A DNA stretch of 64,000 bases, from positions 110,535,467 to 110,599,466 of the forward strand of contig OX328125.1 of NCBI GenBank assembly GCA_946811695.1. The letters run 5' to 3'. This document shows, piece after piece, positions 1 to 15,300 of this stretch. The notes under the pieces are model-generated. The model saw only the letters and a program-made list of their open reading frames with translations, ran no database searches and had not been told where the DNA came from. Numbering within the stretch: position 1 is the first letter of the stretch; every line of letters begins with the position of its first letter. The DNA is from Gonocerus acuteangulatus. Its lineage: Eukaryota; Arthropoda; Insecta; Hemiptera; Coreidae. Made by a program: the position numbers and the translations under genes.

Positions 1-650
1 GTATTGTAATTGTAAAACTGTTGCTATATACATTTCAAACATTTACTATTTTGAAAAGACGAAGAAAATTTAAGCATACTTTATTTAAAGAATTCAGTTA
101 TGGATTTTTGTTTTAATTTTTTTAATCTTGACTTTGCGGAAGTGTCCCTCTACTTTTTTTGCCAACAATACATCCATTGGGGTTGCATTCGGATGTTGCT
201 CGATGTATTTCATCGCTACGTCGAAGGAGTCCTTAGCAGCAGAATGACACTACATGATCACTGGTGGTTTCGTCGTCATCCGAGTGGATTTCTTCGTCCA
301 CGGCTTTGTTCTGCACAACAGCAATGATTGAGTCATCGTTGAGATCTTCATTGGTAACTTCCGAAACATCAGCTTCAACAAGTCACTATTCTACATCTGT
401 CATCTGGAGATCATCATGATACACTAGTAGATTTTTTAATTCTTCTGTTGTATCTGTTTCAACTTCTGCTTCTGTCTATGTCGGTTCATGTTCAGTCTCA
501 GCTTCGTCTTTTTTCAATAATAGTCAAATCTTTTTCCAAGTCTTCTGAAGGGTGGTTTGACTGATTTCGTCCCAACCTGAAGCAACGAGCACTAGGTCGG
601 ATATCGGGAGGAGTCGGAAATGGGAAGGTCGGATATGAGAGGTTTTACTG
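1..650 (-). mobile_element. Tigger/pogo-like DNA transposon, internally deleted, left end outside window
   Basis: The right terminus reads, on the minus strand, CAGTAAAACCTCTCATATCC and is followed outside by TA, as expected for Tc1/mariner/pogo elements that duplicate TA. Only about 60 bases separate this terminus from the C-terminal part of a transposase pseudogene, so the N-terminal DNA-binding and most of the catalytic domain are missing: an internal deletion derivative. The other terminus lies before position 1. The family assignment rests on the peptide at 94-590. Confidence 0.6.
94..590 (-). pseudogene. Tigger/pogo-like transposase, C-terminal remnant
   Basis: Conceptual minus-strand translation begins with ASGWDEISQTTLQKTWKKI, the W-I-T-W-K spacing seen just after the DDE domain in Tigger/pogo transposases. 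An acidic linker follows (SDDDETTSDH) and then FDVAMKYIEQHPNATPMDVL, which matches the C-terminal helix of the family (FxxAxxxxEQ...AT...LL). In-frame stops after WKKI, in the linker near position 390, and a shift near 235 break the frame, so no protein can be made. The frame reaches a stop at 94-96. The catalytic triad is absent because that part is deleted. Confidence 0.7.
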
Positions 651-654
651 TATG

Positions 655-1324
655 ATCTTTCAGAAATGCTGGGTACGCTCCGTAGAAGGGAATATATTGA
701 GAAGTGATTGTTGGCAGATTATTTTTATACATCAAAAATTCTTCAAGGTACAGCTTTTATAATTTTTGAGAAGGCCTTACTACTGCATTAAATTTGTATT
801 TTTTACTTTTTCAATCAACCAAATACGGACTTCGTTTTTAGCGAAAATTATACGAAAAACGCTGTTTTTCATTTTCCCAGTTCTTCTAGGAACGTGGGCA
901 TCGAGATCTAAGAGAAATGCTGTATAGATCTCTTGAGACAATTTCGTTGTAGACCAGTGTAATTATACAATTTACACAGGTTTTGTTTAATGATTTATGT
1001 TAAATGTGATGTTTGTAGTTATTGAACCACTTATAGAATTAGACAAAATACCAAGTAGTTCTTACTCTCATAACAATATAAATGTTATTTTATGTTGTTA
1101 AAACAGGAGATTTTGTTGGTTTCTAGATAATGATTTATCTGAGGATAGTAAATGCGTAGAAAGTTGCGTCTAATTCGACGGATGAAACCAGTTATTACGT
1201 TCTTGGATCTCCGCCAAGGATTCACCAATGTCAAGGCCGAATTCCTTCAGCTTTTACGGAAGCCTCAGAATATCAGGACCTTGGAAGAGAAAGGGCGAAT
1301 CCGAAAAATCTACCTTTTTCTTAT
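655..1324. other. AT-rich spacer, no recognised gene
   Basis: Low-complexity AT-rich sequence between the Tigger terminus and family A. A short open frame at 1152-1409 runs into the family A end and has no family features I recognise. Confidence 0.5.
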
Positions 1325-1465
1325 TTTTAGCGCGGTTCCTCCCTCCCCCATAGGGAGGAACCCCGCTTATAAGGTTGATCTCATGACGCAATCCGGAAGT
1401 GCCGACTAGAAAATTTTGCGTTTCAGAACCCATAGAGACCGAAAATGATAGTGGTTAAAATTTGT

Positions 1466-1574
<109 letters not shown>

Positions 1575-1696
1575 AATTTTAACCACTATCATTTTCGGTC
1601 TCTATGGGTTCTGAAACGCAAAATTTTCTAGTCGGCACTTCCGGATTGCGTCATGAGATCAACATTATAAGCGGGGTTCCTCCCTATGGTCCCTAT

Positions 1697-1862
1697 GGTT
1701 GACGTTATAAGAAATTTAGAGCATAACATTCGACGCCTGATATGCAATGGTGGTTCGCCAGCTAATGCACACAGGCTTTCTGAAGGGCTGGTCCTAAAAG
1801 CTCCTGTGGCTAGCCTGAATCCAGTGTTATGTATGGTGTTGAGTAGTTTAAGAGCGGTTGGA
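1697..1862 (-). pseudogene. Jockey-like LINE fragment, region after the RT domain
   Basis: Minus-strand translation contains LLNTIHNTGFRLATGAFRTS followed by PSESLCALAGEPPLHIRRRM. This is the L..IH..GLRLA.GAFRTSP..SL...AGEPPL..RR signature found between the reverse transcriptase thumb and the C-terminus of Jockey-clade elements. The fragment is bounded by family A sequence on one side and (TA)n on the other, with no poly-A and no LINE ends, so it arrived by rearrangement or is a remnant. Confidence 0.75.
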
Positions 1863-1873
1863 CTGGCAGATGA

Positions 1874-1874
<1 letters not shown>

Positions 1875-1951
<77 letters not shown>

Positions 1952-1953
1952 TT
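1875..1953. repeat. (TA)n microsatellite
   Basis: TA tract in the middle of family A, at the same internal position as the tracts in copies 2, 6 and 7 of that family. Confidence 0.95.
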
Positions 1954-3346
1954 ATATATATGCTTGTCTGTTCGTGCTCTAGCAAGCTCAAAAATGGCCC
2001 GATTTTTATGAAATTTGCTACAAAAATCTGTCGTCTAATTTGAAAGGTCAAGTTCGTTAACCAGCAGAATCCGCCCACTGGAAGATAGTGTTTGGGGCGA
2101 AATTCGCGCAAAAAAAAATCGTAACGCTTACGTTTTTGAGTTCATTTGCTTGCAGGTACTTGTTTTATAGGTTTCTTAACATAGGAAAACGAATGAAACC
2201 ATTTATAAAGCGATATCTGTAACCGTTTTTGATAAAAGTGGAATAAATGTTTTTGTAAGTCATGATTTTTTTGTGGGTACTTAGAATCGCGGGATTCAAT
2301 TGAAATATTTTCTACATCTTGGAAATTAATCCCGACTGAGATGTTTAAATTTTGGTTATATTTGGAGTTAAGGAAGTATGCGAAAAAAAAAATTGTATTA
2401 ATAGACATGAAAAGTTTTCGGATCTTCATACATTTTTTCTTAAATATCTCGATAACGGTTGGGAAATCGTGGTATGTGGAAGGTGACCATTCGAATGCTT
2501 ACTAAATTCTATAAAAAAAAGTTTCTGAAGCAATATTCGATGGCGCAACGTCAATCAGAGATATAAGCGCTTAAAACTTAAAAAGTGTTGGTTTCGTTGT
2601 TTTGAAAGGGGTTTTCTCTTTGTTTATCTCACTTTTTAATTGGTTGTTTTTTGTTTTAAATTGCATTTATCAGTAAAATTAGTATTGTAGTAAAATAAGC
2701 TAAGAAACGGTGAAAGGTATTGGTAATAAGTTTGGAGTGGCTGTGGTAATCAAGATGGCTGTGGCTAATCATGATGACGTATACATAGTTTGTTTTGAAT
2801 TCTCCTATCTATATAACCGTCCTCGGACTTCCAACTGAAGTTATCGTTATTTCTTATTTTATAGAAAGATTTAACCACGACAGAATGGAATTTTATTCGC
2901 CATGAATCACATATTTACAGTTGATTATAACAGTAAAACGAATTTGCTAGGAAAACAAGATACTTAAAATGACAACGAATTTTTGGTTGTTTAGAAAAGA
3001 GCCTTCTCAGCAGTAGTCAAAGAATAAGTACGTTTTCTGTACATAATTGTATTGACTTATACAGATTACGAATTATCTGCTTCTGTGTAAGTTGGCTACT
3101 GTCAGTTTCCTGTGATTTGTGATGCTAATCTATTCCATTTCTTCGAGATGTACGTAACCGCGCTAAGATGACGCAGTTCCTGCGAGTCGGACTTTTTTGT
3201 TGATTTGTTCAGTCTCCCAAGAATTTATTTCTATTCTAACAATGCTTTTCTCCAGAAAAAAATGGTATCAAAACTAGGTAATCCGAAATCAAATTGACAA
3301 TGTTTTATTTGGGTTGATTAACAATGAAACATCTTGCACAAGCAAT

Positions 3347-6300
3347 ATCTGATTTGGCGATTCTGCTACTATCTCATTAACCTTTCAGTTACTCCAAACC
3401 TGTATATTCCGGAATCGAATATCTGATATGCCGATCCTGCTACTATCTCATTAACCTTTCAGTTACTCCAAACCTGTATATTCCGGAATCGAATATCTGA
3501 TTTGGCGATTCTGCTACTACCTCATTAACCTTTCAGTTACTCCAAACCTGTATATTCCGGAATCGAATATCTGATATGCCGATCCTGCTACTATCTCATT
3601 AACCTTTCAGTTACTCCAAACCTGTATATTCCGGAATCGAATATCTGATTTGGCGATTCTGCTACTATCTCATTAACCTTTCAGTTACTCCAAACCTGTA
3701 TATTCCGGAATCGAATATCTGATTTGCCGATTCTGCTACTATCTCATTAACCTTTCAGTTACTCCAAACCTGTATATTCCGGAATCGAATATCTGATTTG
3801 GCGATTCTGCTACTATCTCATTAACCTTTCAGTTACTCCAAACCTGTATATTCCGGAATCGAATATCTGATTTGCCGATTCTGCTACTATCTCATTAACC
3901 TTTCAGTTACTCCAAACCTGTATATTCCGGAATCGAATATCTGATTTGGCGATTCTGCTACTATCTCATTAACCTTTCAGTTACTCCAAACCTGTATATT
4001 CCGGAATCGAATATCTGATTTGGCGATTCTGCTACTATCTCATTAACCTTTCAGTTACTCCAAACCTGTATATTCCGGAATCGAATATCTGATATGCCGA
4101 TCCTGCTACTATCTCATTAACCTTTCAGTTACTCCAAACCTGTATATTCCGGAATCGAATATCTGATTTGGCGATTCTGCTACTATCTCATTAACCTTTC
4201 AGTTACTCCAAACCTGTATATTCCGGAATCGAATATCTGATATGCCGATCCTGCTACTATCTCATTAACCTTTCAGTTACTCCAAACCTGTATATTCCGG
4301 AATCGAATATCTGATATGCCGATCCTGCTACTATCTCATTAACCTTTCAGTTACTCCAAACCTGTATATTCCGGAATCGAATATCTGATATGCCGATCCT
4401 GCTACTATCTCATTAACCTTTCAGTTACTCCAAACCTGTATATTCCGGAATCGAATATCTGATTTGGCGATCCTGCTACTATCTCATTAACCTTTCAGTT
4501 ACTCCAAACCTGTATATTCCGGAATCGAATATCTGATTTGGCGATTCTGCTACTATCTCATTAACCTTTCAGTTACTCCAAACCTGTATATTCCGGAATC
4601 GAATATCTGATATGCCGATTCTGCTACTACCTCATTAACCTTTCAGTTACTCCAAACCTGTATATTCCGGAATCGAATATCTGATATGCCGATCCTGCTA
4701 CTATCTCATTAACCTTTCAGTTACTCCAAACCTGTATATTCCGGAATCGAATATCTGATTTGGCGATTCTGCTACTATCTCATTAACCTTTCAGTTACTC
4801 CAAACCTGTATATTCCGGAATCGAATATCTGATATGCCGATCCTGCTACTATCTCATTAACCTTTCAGTTACTCCAAACCTGTATATTCCGGAATCGAAT
4901 ATCTGATATGCCGATCCTGCTACTATCTCATTAACCTTTCAGTTACTCCAAACCTGTATATTCCGGAATCGAATATCTGATTTGGCGATTCTGCTACTAT
5001 CTCATTAACCTTTCAGTTACTCCAAACCTGTATATTCCGGAATCGAATATCTGATATGCCGATTCTGCTACTATCTCATTAACCTTTCAGTTACTCCAAA
5101 CCTGTATATTCCGGAATCGAATATCTGATATGCCGATCCTGCTACTATCTCATTAACCTTTCAGTTACTCCAAACCTGTATATTCCGGAATCGAATATCT
5201 GATATGCCGATCCTGCTACTATCTCATTAACCTTTCAGTTACTCCAAACCTGTATATTCCGGAATCGAATATCTGATTTGGCGATTCTGCTACTATCTCA
5301 TTAACCTTTCAGTTACTCCAAACCTGTATATTCCGGAATCGAATATCTGATATGCCGATCCTGCTACTATCTCATTAACCTTTCAGTTACTCCAAACCTG
5401 TATATTCCGGAATCGAATATCTGATTTGGCGATCCTGCTACTATCTCATTAACCTTTCAGTTACTCCAAACCTGTATATTCCGGAATCGAATATCTGATA
5501 TGCCGATCCTGCTACTATCTCATTAACCTTTCAGTTACTCCAAACCTGTATATTCCGGAATCGAATATCTGATATGCCGATCCTGCTACTATCTCATTAA
5601 CCTTTCAGTTACTCCAAACCTGTATATTCCGGAATCGAATATCTGATATGCCGATCCTGCTACTATCTCATTAACCTTTCAGTTACTCCAAACCTGTATA
5701 TTCCGGAATCGAATATCTGATATGCCGATCCTGCTACTATCTCATTAACCTTTCAGTTACTCCAAACCTGTATATTCCGGAATCGAATATCTGATTTGGC
5801 GATTCTGCTACTATCTCATTAACCTTTCAGTTACTCCAAACCTGTATATTCCGGAATCGAATATCTGATATGCCGATCCTGCTACTATCTCATTAACCTT
5901 TCAGTTACTCCAAACCTGTATATTCCGGAATCGAATATCTGATATGCCGATCCTGCTACTATCTCATTAACCTTTCAGTTACTCCAAACCTGTATATTCC
6001 GGAATCGAATATCTGATATGCCGATCCTGCTACTATCTCATTAACCTTTCAGTTACTCCAAACCTGTATATTCCGGAATCGAATATCTGATTTGGCGATC
6101 CTGCTACTATCTCATTAACCTTTCAGTTACTCCAAACCTGTATATTCCGGAATCGAATATCTGATTTGGCGATTCTGCTACTATCTCATTAACCTTTCAG
6201 TTACTCCAAACCTGTATATTCCGGAATCGAATATCTGATATGCCGATTCTGCTACTACCTCATTAACCTTTCAGTTACTCCAAACCTGTATATTCCGGAA

Positions 6301-9300
6301 TCGAATATCTGATATGCCGATCCTGCTACTATCTCATTAACCTTTCAGTTACTCCAAACCTGTATATTCCGGAATCGAATATCTGATTTGGCGATTCTGC
6401 TACTATCTCATTAACCTTTCAGTTACTCCAAACCTGTATATTCCGGAATCGAATATCTGATATGCCGATCCTGCTACTATCTCATTAACCTTTCAGTTAC
6501 TCCAAACCTGTATATTCCGGAATCGAATATCTGATATGCCGATCCTGCTACTATCTCATTAACCTTTCAGTTACTCCAAACCTGTATATTCCGGAATCGA
6601 ATATCTGATTTGGCGATTCTGCTACTATCTCATTAACCTTTCAGTTACTCCAAACCTGTATATTCCGGAATCGAATATCTGATATGCCGATTCTGCTACT
6701 ATCTCATTAACCTTTCAGTTACTCCAAACCTGTATATTCCGGAATCGAATATCTGATATGCCGATCCTGCTACTATCTCATTAACCTTTCAGTTACTCCA
6801 AACCTGTATATTCCGGAATCGAATATCTGATATGCCGATCCTGCTACTATCTCATTAACCTTTCAGTTACTCCAAACCTGTATATTCCGGAATCGAATAT
6901 CTGATTTGGCGATTCTGCTACTATCTCATTAACCTTTCAGTTACTCCAAACCTGTATATTCCGGAATCGAATATCTGATATGCCGATCCTGCTACTATCT
7001 CATTAACCTTTCAGTTACTCCAAACCTGTATATTCCGGAATCGAATATCTGATTTGGCGATCCTGCTACTATCTCATTAACCTTTCAGTTACTCCAAACC
7101 TGTATATTCCGGAATCGAATATCTGATATGCCGATCCTGCTACTATCTCATTAACCTTTCAGTTACTCCAAACCTGTATATTCCGGAATCGAATATCTGA
7201 TATGCCGATCCTGCTACTATCTCATTAACCTTTCAGTTACTCCAAACCTGTATATTCCGGAATCGAATATCTGATATGCCGATCCTGCTACTATCTCATT
7301 AACCTTTCAGTTACTCCAAACCTGTATATTCCGGAATCGAATATCTGATATGCCGATCCTGCTACTATCTCATTAACCTTTCAGTTACTCCAAACCTGTA
7401 TATTCCGGAATCGAATATCTGATATGCCGATCCTGCTACTATCTCATTAACCTTTCAGTTACTCCAAACCTGTATATTCCGGAATCGAATATCTGATTTG
7501 GCGATCCTGCTACTATCTCATTAACCTTTCAGTTACTCCAAACCTGTATATTCCGGAATCGAATATCTGATTTGGCGATTCTGCTACTATCTCATTAACC
7601 TTTCAGTTACTCCAAACCTGTATATTCCGGAATCGAATATCTGATATGCCGATTCTGCTACTACCTCATTAACCTTTCAGTTACTCCAAACCTGTATATT
7701 CCGGAATCGAATATCTGATATGCCGATCCTGCTACTATCTCATTAACCTTTCAGTTACTCCAAACCTGTATATTCCGGAATCGAATATCTGATTTGGCGA
7801 TTCTGCTACTATCTCATTAACCTTTCAGTTACTCCAAACCTGTATATTCCGGAATCGAATATCTGATATGCCGATTCTGCTACTATCTCATTAACCTTTC
7901 AGTTACTCCAAACCTGTATATTCCGGAATCGAATATCTGATATGCCGATCCTGCTACTATCTCATTAACCTTTCAGTTACTCCAAACCTGTATATTCCGG
8001 AATCGAATATCTGATATGCCGATCCTGCTACTATCTCATTAACCTTTCAGTTACTCCAAACCTGTATATTCCGGAATCGAATATCTGATTTGGCGATTCT
8101 GCTACTATCTCATTAACCTTTCAGTTACTCCAAACCTGTATATTCCGGAATCGAATATCTGATATGCCGATCCTGCTACTATCTCATTAACCTTTCAGTT
8201 ACTCCAAACCTGTATATTCCGGAATCGAATATCTGATTTGGCGATCCTGCTACTATCTCATTAACCTTTCAGTTACTCCAAACCTGTATATTCCGGAATC
8301 GAATATCTGATATGCCGATCCTGCTACTATCTCATTAACCTTTCAGTTACTCCAAACCTGTATATTCCGGAATCGAATATCTGATATGCCGATCCTGCTA
8401 CTATCTCATTAACCTTTCAGTTACTCCAAACCTGTATATTCCGGAATCGAATATCTGATATGCCGATCCTGCTACTATCTCATTAACCTTTCAGTTACTC
8501 CAAACCTGTATATTCCGGAATCGAACATCTGATATGCCGATTCTGCTACTATCTCATTAACCTTTCAGTTACTCCAAACCTGTATATTCCGGAATCGAAT
8601 ATCTGATTTGGCGATTCTGCTACTATCTCATTAACCTTTCAGTTACTCCAAACCTGTATATTCCGGAATCGAATATCTGATATGCCGATTCTGCTACTAT
8701 CTCATTAACCTTTCAGTTACTCCTAACCTGTATATTCCGGAATCGAATATCTGATTTGGCGATCCTGCTACTATCTCATTAACCTTTCAGTTACTCCAAA
8801 CCTGTATATTCCGGAATCGAATATCTGATTTGGCGATTCTGCTACTACCTCATTAACCTTTCAGTTACTCCAAACCTGTATATTCCGGAATCGAATATCT
8901 GATATGCCGATCCTGCTACTATCTCATTAACCTTTCAGTTACTCCAAACCTGTATATTCCGGAATCGAATATCTGATATGCCGATCCTGCTACTATCTCA
9001 TTAACCTTTCAGTTACTCCAAACCTGTATATTCCGGAATCGAATATCTGATTTGGCGATTCTGCTACTATCTCATTAACCTTTCAGTTACTCCAAACCTG
9101 TATATTCCGGAATCGAATATCTGATATGCCGATCCTGCTACTATCTCATTAACCTTTCAGTTACTCCAAACCTGTATATTCCGGAATCGAATATCTGATA
9201 TGCCGATCCTGCTACTATCTCATTAACCTTTCAGTTACTCCAAACCTGTATATTCCGGAATCGAATATCTGATATGGCGATCCTGCTACTATCTCATTAA

Positions 9301-12300
9301 CCTTTCAGTTACTCCAAACCTGTATATTCCGGAATCGAATATCTGATATGCCGATCCTGCTACTATCTCATTAACCTTTCAGTTACTCCAAACCTGTATA
9401 TTCCGGAATCGAATATCTGATATGCCGATCCTACTACTATCTCATTAACCTTTCAGTTACTCCAAACCTGTATATTCCGGAATCGAATATCTGATTTGGC
9501 GATTCTGCTACTATCTCATTAACCTTTCAGTTACTCCAAACCTGTATATTCCGGAATCGAATATCTGATATGCCGATCCTGCTACTATATCATTAACCTT
9601 TCAGTTACTCCAAACCTGTATATTCCGGAATCGAATATCTGATTTGGCGATTCTGCTACTACCTCATTAACCTTTCAGTTACTCCAAACCTGTATATTCC
9701 GGAATCGAATATCTGATATGCCGATCCTGCTACTATCTCATTAACCTTTCAGTTACTCCAAACCTGTATATTCCGGAATCGAATATCTGATATGGGGATC
9801 CTGCTACTATCTCATTAACCTTTCAGTTACTCCAAACCTGTATATTCCGGAATCGAATATCTGATTTGGCGATTCTGCTACTATCTCATTAACCTTTCAG
9901 TTACTCCAAACCTGTATATTCCGGAATCAAATATCTGATATGCCGATCCTGCTACTATCTCATTAACCTTTCAGTTACTCGAAACCTGTATATTCCGGAA
10001 TCGAATATCTGATTTGGCGATTCTGCTACTATCTCATTAACCTTTCAGTTACTCCAAACCTGTATATTCCGGAATCGAATATCTGATATGCCGATTCTGC
10101 TACTATCTCATTAACCTTTCAGTTACTCCTAACCTGTATATTCCGGAATCGAATATCTGATTTGGCGATCCTGCTACTATCTCATTAACCTTTCAGTTAC
10201 TCCAAACCTGTATATTCCGGAATCGAATATCTGATTTGGCGATTCTGCTACTACCTCATTAACCTTTCAGTTACTCCAAACCTGTATATTCCGGAATCGA
10301 ATATCTGATATGCCGATCCTGCTACTGTCTCATTAACCTTTCAGTTACTCCAAACCTGTATATTCCGGAATCGAATATCTGATATGCCGATCCTGCTACT
10401 ATCTCATTAACCTTTCAGTTACTCCAAACCTGTATATTCCGGAATCGAATATCTGATTTGGCGATTCTGCTACTATCTCATTAACCTTTCAGTTACTCCA
10501 AACCTGTATATTCCGGAATCGAATATCTGATATGCCGATCCTGCTACTATCTCATTAACCTTTCAGTTACTCCAAACCTGTATATTCCGGAATCGAATAT
10601 CTGATATGCCGATCCTGCTACTATCTCATTAACCTTTCAGTTACTCCAAACCTGTATATTCCGGAATCGAATATCTGATATGCCAGTTCTGCTACTATCT
10701 CATTAACCTTTCAGTTACTCCAAACCTGTATATTCCGGAATCGAATATCTGATTTGGCGATCCTGCTACTATCTCATTAACCTTTCAGTTACTCCAAACC
10801 TGTATATTCCGGAATCGAATATCTGATATGCCGATCCTGCTACTATCTCATTAACCTTTCAGTTACTCCAAACCTGTATATTCCGGAATCGAATATCTGA
10901 TATGCCGATCCTGCTACTATCTCATTAACCTTTCAGTTACTCCAAACCTGTATATTCCGGAATCGAATATCTGATTTGGCGATTCTGCTACTATCTCATT
11001 AACCTTTCAGTTACTCCAAACCTGTATATTCCGGAATCGAATATCTGATATGCCGATCCTGCTACTATATCATTAACCTTTCAGTTACTCCAAACCTGTA
11101 TATTCCGGAATCGAATATCTGATTTGGCGATTCTGCTACTACCTCATTAACCTTTCAGTTACTCCAAACCTGTATATTCCGGAATCGAATATCTGATATG
11201 CCGATCCTGCTACTATCTCATTAACCTTTCAGTTACTCCAAACCTGTATATTCCGGAATCGAATATCTGATATGCCGATCCTGCTACTATCTCATTAACC
11301 TTTCAGTTACTCCAAACCTGTATATTCCGGAATCGAATATCTGATATGCCGATCCTGCTACTATCTCATTAACCTTTCAGTTACTCCAAACCTGTATATT
11401 CCGGAATCGAATATCTGATTTGGCGATTCTGCTACTATCTCATTAACCTTTCAGTTACTCCAAACCTGTATATTCCGGAATCGAATATCTGATATGCCGA
11501 TCCTGCTACTATCTCATTAACCTTTCAGTTACTCCAAACCTGTATATTCCGGAATCGAATATCTGATTTGGCGATTCTGCTACTATCTCATTAACCTTTC
11601 AGTTACTCCAAACCTGTATATTCCGGAATCGAATATCTGATATGCCGATCCTGCTACTATCTCATTAACCTTTCAGTTACTCCAAACCTGTATATTCCGG
11701 AATCGAATATCTGATATGCCGATCCTGCTACTATCTCATTAACCTTTCAGTTACTCCAAACCTGTATATTCCGGAATCGAATATCTGATATGCCGATTCT
11801 GCTACTATCTCATTAACCTTTCAGTTACTCCAAACCTGTATATTCCGGAATCGAATATCTGATTTGGCGATCCTGCTACTATCTCATTAACCTTTCAGTT
11901 ACTCCAAACCTGTATATTCCGGAATCGAATATCTGATATGCCGATTCTGCTACTATCTCATTAACCTTTCAGTTACTCCAAACCTGTATATTCCGGAATC
12001 GAATATCTGATATGCCGATCCTGCTACTATCTCATTAACCTTTCAGTTACTCCAAACCTGTATATTCCGGAATCGAATATCTGATATGCCGATCCTGCTA
12101 CTATCTCATTAACCTTTCAGTTACTCCAAACCTGTATATTCCGGAATCGAATATCTGATTTGGCGATTCTGCTACTATCTCATTAACCTTTCAGTTACTC
12201 CAAACCTGTATATTCCGGAATCGAATATCTGATATGCCGATCCTGCTACTATCTCATTAACCTTTCAGTTACTCCAAACCTGTATATTCCGGAATCGAAT

Positions 12301-15300
12301 ATGCACGGATATGCCGATCCTGCTACTATCTCATTAACCTTTCAGTTACTCCAAACCTGTATATTCCGGAATCGAATATCTGATATGCCGATCCTGCTAC
12401 TATCTCATTAACCTTTCAGTTACTCCAAACCTCTATATTCCGGAATCGAATATCTGATATGCCGATCCTGCTACTATCTCATTAACCTTTCAGTTACTCC
12501 AAACCTGTATATTCCGGAATCGAATATCTGATTTGGCGATTCTGCTACTATCTCATTAACCTTTCAGTTACTCCAAACCTGTATATTCCGGAATCGAATA
12601 TCTGATATGCCGATCCTGCTACTATCTCATTAACCTTTCAGTTACTCCAAACCTGTATATTCCGGAATCGAATATCTGATTTGGCGATTCTGCTACTATC
12701 TCATTAACCTTTCAGTTACTCCAAACCTGTATATTCCGGAATCGAATATCTAATTTGGCGATTCTGCTACTATCTCATTAACCTTTCAGTTACTCCTAAC
12801 CTGTATATTCCGGAATCGAATATCTGATTTGCCGATTCTGCTACTATCTCATTAACCTTTCAGTTACTCCAAACCTGTATATTCCGGAATCGAATATCTG
12901 ATATGGCGATTCTGTTACTATCTCATTAACCTTTCAGTTACTCCAAACCTGTATATTCCGGAATCGAATATCTGATTTGGCGATTCTGCTACTATCTCAT
13001 TAACCTTTCAGTTACTCCAAACCTGTATATTCCGGAATCGAATATCTGATATGCCGATCCTGCTACTATCTCATTAACCTTTCAGTTACTCCAAACCTGT
13101 ATATTCCGGAATCGAATATCTGATATGCCGATTCTGCTACTATCTCATTAACCTTTCAGTTACTCCAAACCTGTATATTCCGGAATCGAATATCTGATAT
13201 GCCGATCCTGCTACTATCTCATTAACCTTTCAGTTACTCCAAACCTGTATATTCCGGAATCGAATATCTGATTTGGCGATTCTGCTACTATCTCATTAAC
13301 CTTTCAGTTACTCCAAACCTGTATATTCCGGAATCGAATATCTGATATGCCGATCCTGCTACTATCTCATTAACCTTTCAGTTACTCCAAACCTGTATAT
13401 TCCGGAATCGAATATCTGATATGCCGATTCTGCTACTATCTCATTAACCTTTCAGTTACTCCAAACCTGTATATTCCGGAATCGAATATCTGATTTGGCG
13501 ATTCTGCTACTATCTCATTAACCTTTCAGTTACTCCAAACCTGTATATTCCGGAATCGAATATCTGATATGCCGATCCTGCTACTATCTCATTAACCTTT
13601 CAGTTACTCCAAACCTGTATATTCCGGAATCGAATATCTGTTATGCCGATCCTGCTACTATCTCATTAACCTTTCAGTTACTCCAAACCTGTATATTCCG
13701 GAATCGAATATGCACGGATATGCCGATCCTGCTACTATCTCATTAACCTTTCAGTTACTCCAAACCTGTATATTCCGGAATCGAATATCTGATATGCCGA
13801 TCCTGCTACTATCTCATTAACCTTTCAGTTACTCCAAACCTCTATATTCCGGAATCGAATATCTGATATGCCGATCCTGCTACTATCTCATTAACCTTTC
13901 AGTTACTCCAAACCTGTATATTCCGGAATCGAATATCTGATTTGGCGATTCTGCTACTATCTCATTAACCTTTCAGTTACTCCAAACCTGTATATTCCGG
14001 AATCGAATATCTGATATGCCGATCCTGCTACTATCTCATTAACCTTTCAGTTACTCCAAACCTGTATATTCCGGAATCGAATATCTGATTTGGCGATTCT
14101 GCTACTATCTCATTAACCTTTCAGTTACTCCTAACCTGTATATTCCGGAATCGAATATCTGATTTGCCGATTCTGCTACTATCTCATTAACCTTTCAGTT
14201 ACTCCAAACCTGTATATTCCGGAATCGAATATCTGATATGGCGATTCGGTTACTATCTCATTAACCTTTCAGTTACTCCAAACCTGTATATTCCGGAATC
14301 GAATATCTGATTTGGCGATTCTGCTACTATCTCATTAACCTTTCAGTTACTCCAAACCTGTATATTCCGGAATCGAATATCTGATTTGGCGATTCTGCTA
14401 CTATCTCATTAACCTTTCAGTTACTCCAAACCTGTATATTCCGGAATCGAATATCTGATATGGCGATTCTGTTACTATCTCATTAACCTTTCAGTTACTC
14501 CAAACCTGTATATTCCGGAATCGAATATCTGATATGCCGATCCTGCTACTATCTCATTAACCTTTCAGTTACTCCAAACCTGTATATTCCGGAATCGAAT
14601 ATCTGATATGCCGATCCTGCTACTATCTCATTAACCTTTCAGTTACTCCAAACCTGTATATTCCGGAATCGAATATCTGATATGCCGATCCTGCTACTAT
14701 CTCATTAACCTTTCAGTTACTCCAAACCTGTATATTCCGGAATCGAATATCTGATTTGGCGATTCTGCTACTATCTCATTAACCTTTCAGTTACTCCAAA
14801 CCTGTATATTCCGGAATCGAATATCTGATATGCCGATCCTGCTACTATCTCATTAACCTTTCAGTTACTCCAAACCTGTATATTCCGGAATCGAATATCT
14901 GATATGCCGATTCTGCTACTATCTCATTAACCTTTCAGTTACTCCAAACCTGTATATTCCGGAATCGAATATCTGATATGCCGATCCTGCTACTATCTCA
15001 TTAACCTTTCAGTTACTCCAAACCTGTATATTCCGGAATCGAATATCTGATTTGGCGATTCTGCTACTATCTCATTAACCTTTCAGTTACTCCAAACCTG
15101 TATATTCCGGAATCGAATATCTGATATGCCGATCCTGCTACTATCTCATTAACCTTTCAGTTACTCCAAACCTGTATATTCCGGAATCGAATATCTGATA
15201 TGCCGATTCTGCTACTATCTCATTAACCTTTCAGTTACTCCAAACCTGTATATTCCGGAATCGAATATCTGATTTGGCGATTCTGCTACTATCTCATTAA

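Noticed and set aside
1628..2111. Open frames rich in YIYIY on both strands, here and at other TA tracts
   Set aside because: They are translations of (TA)n microsatellites and not genes.
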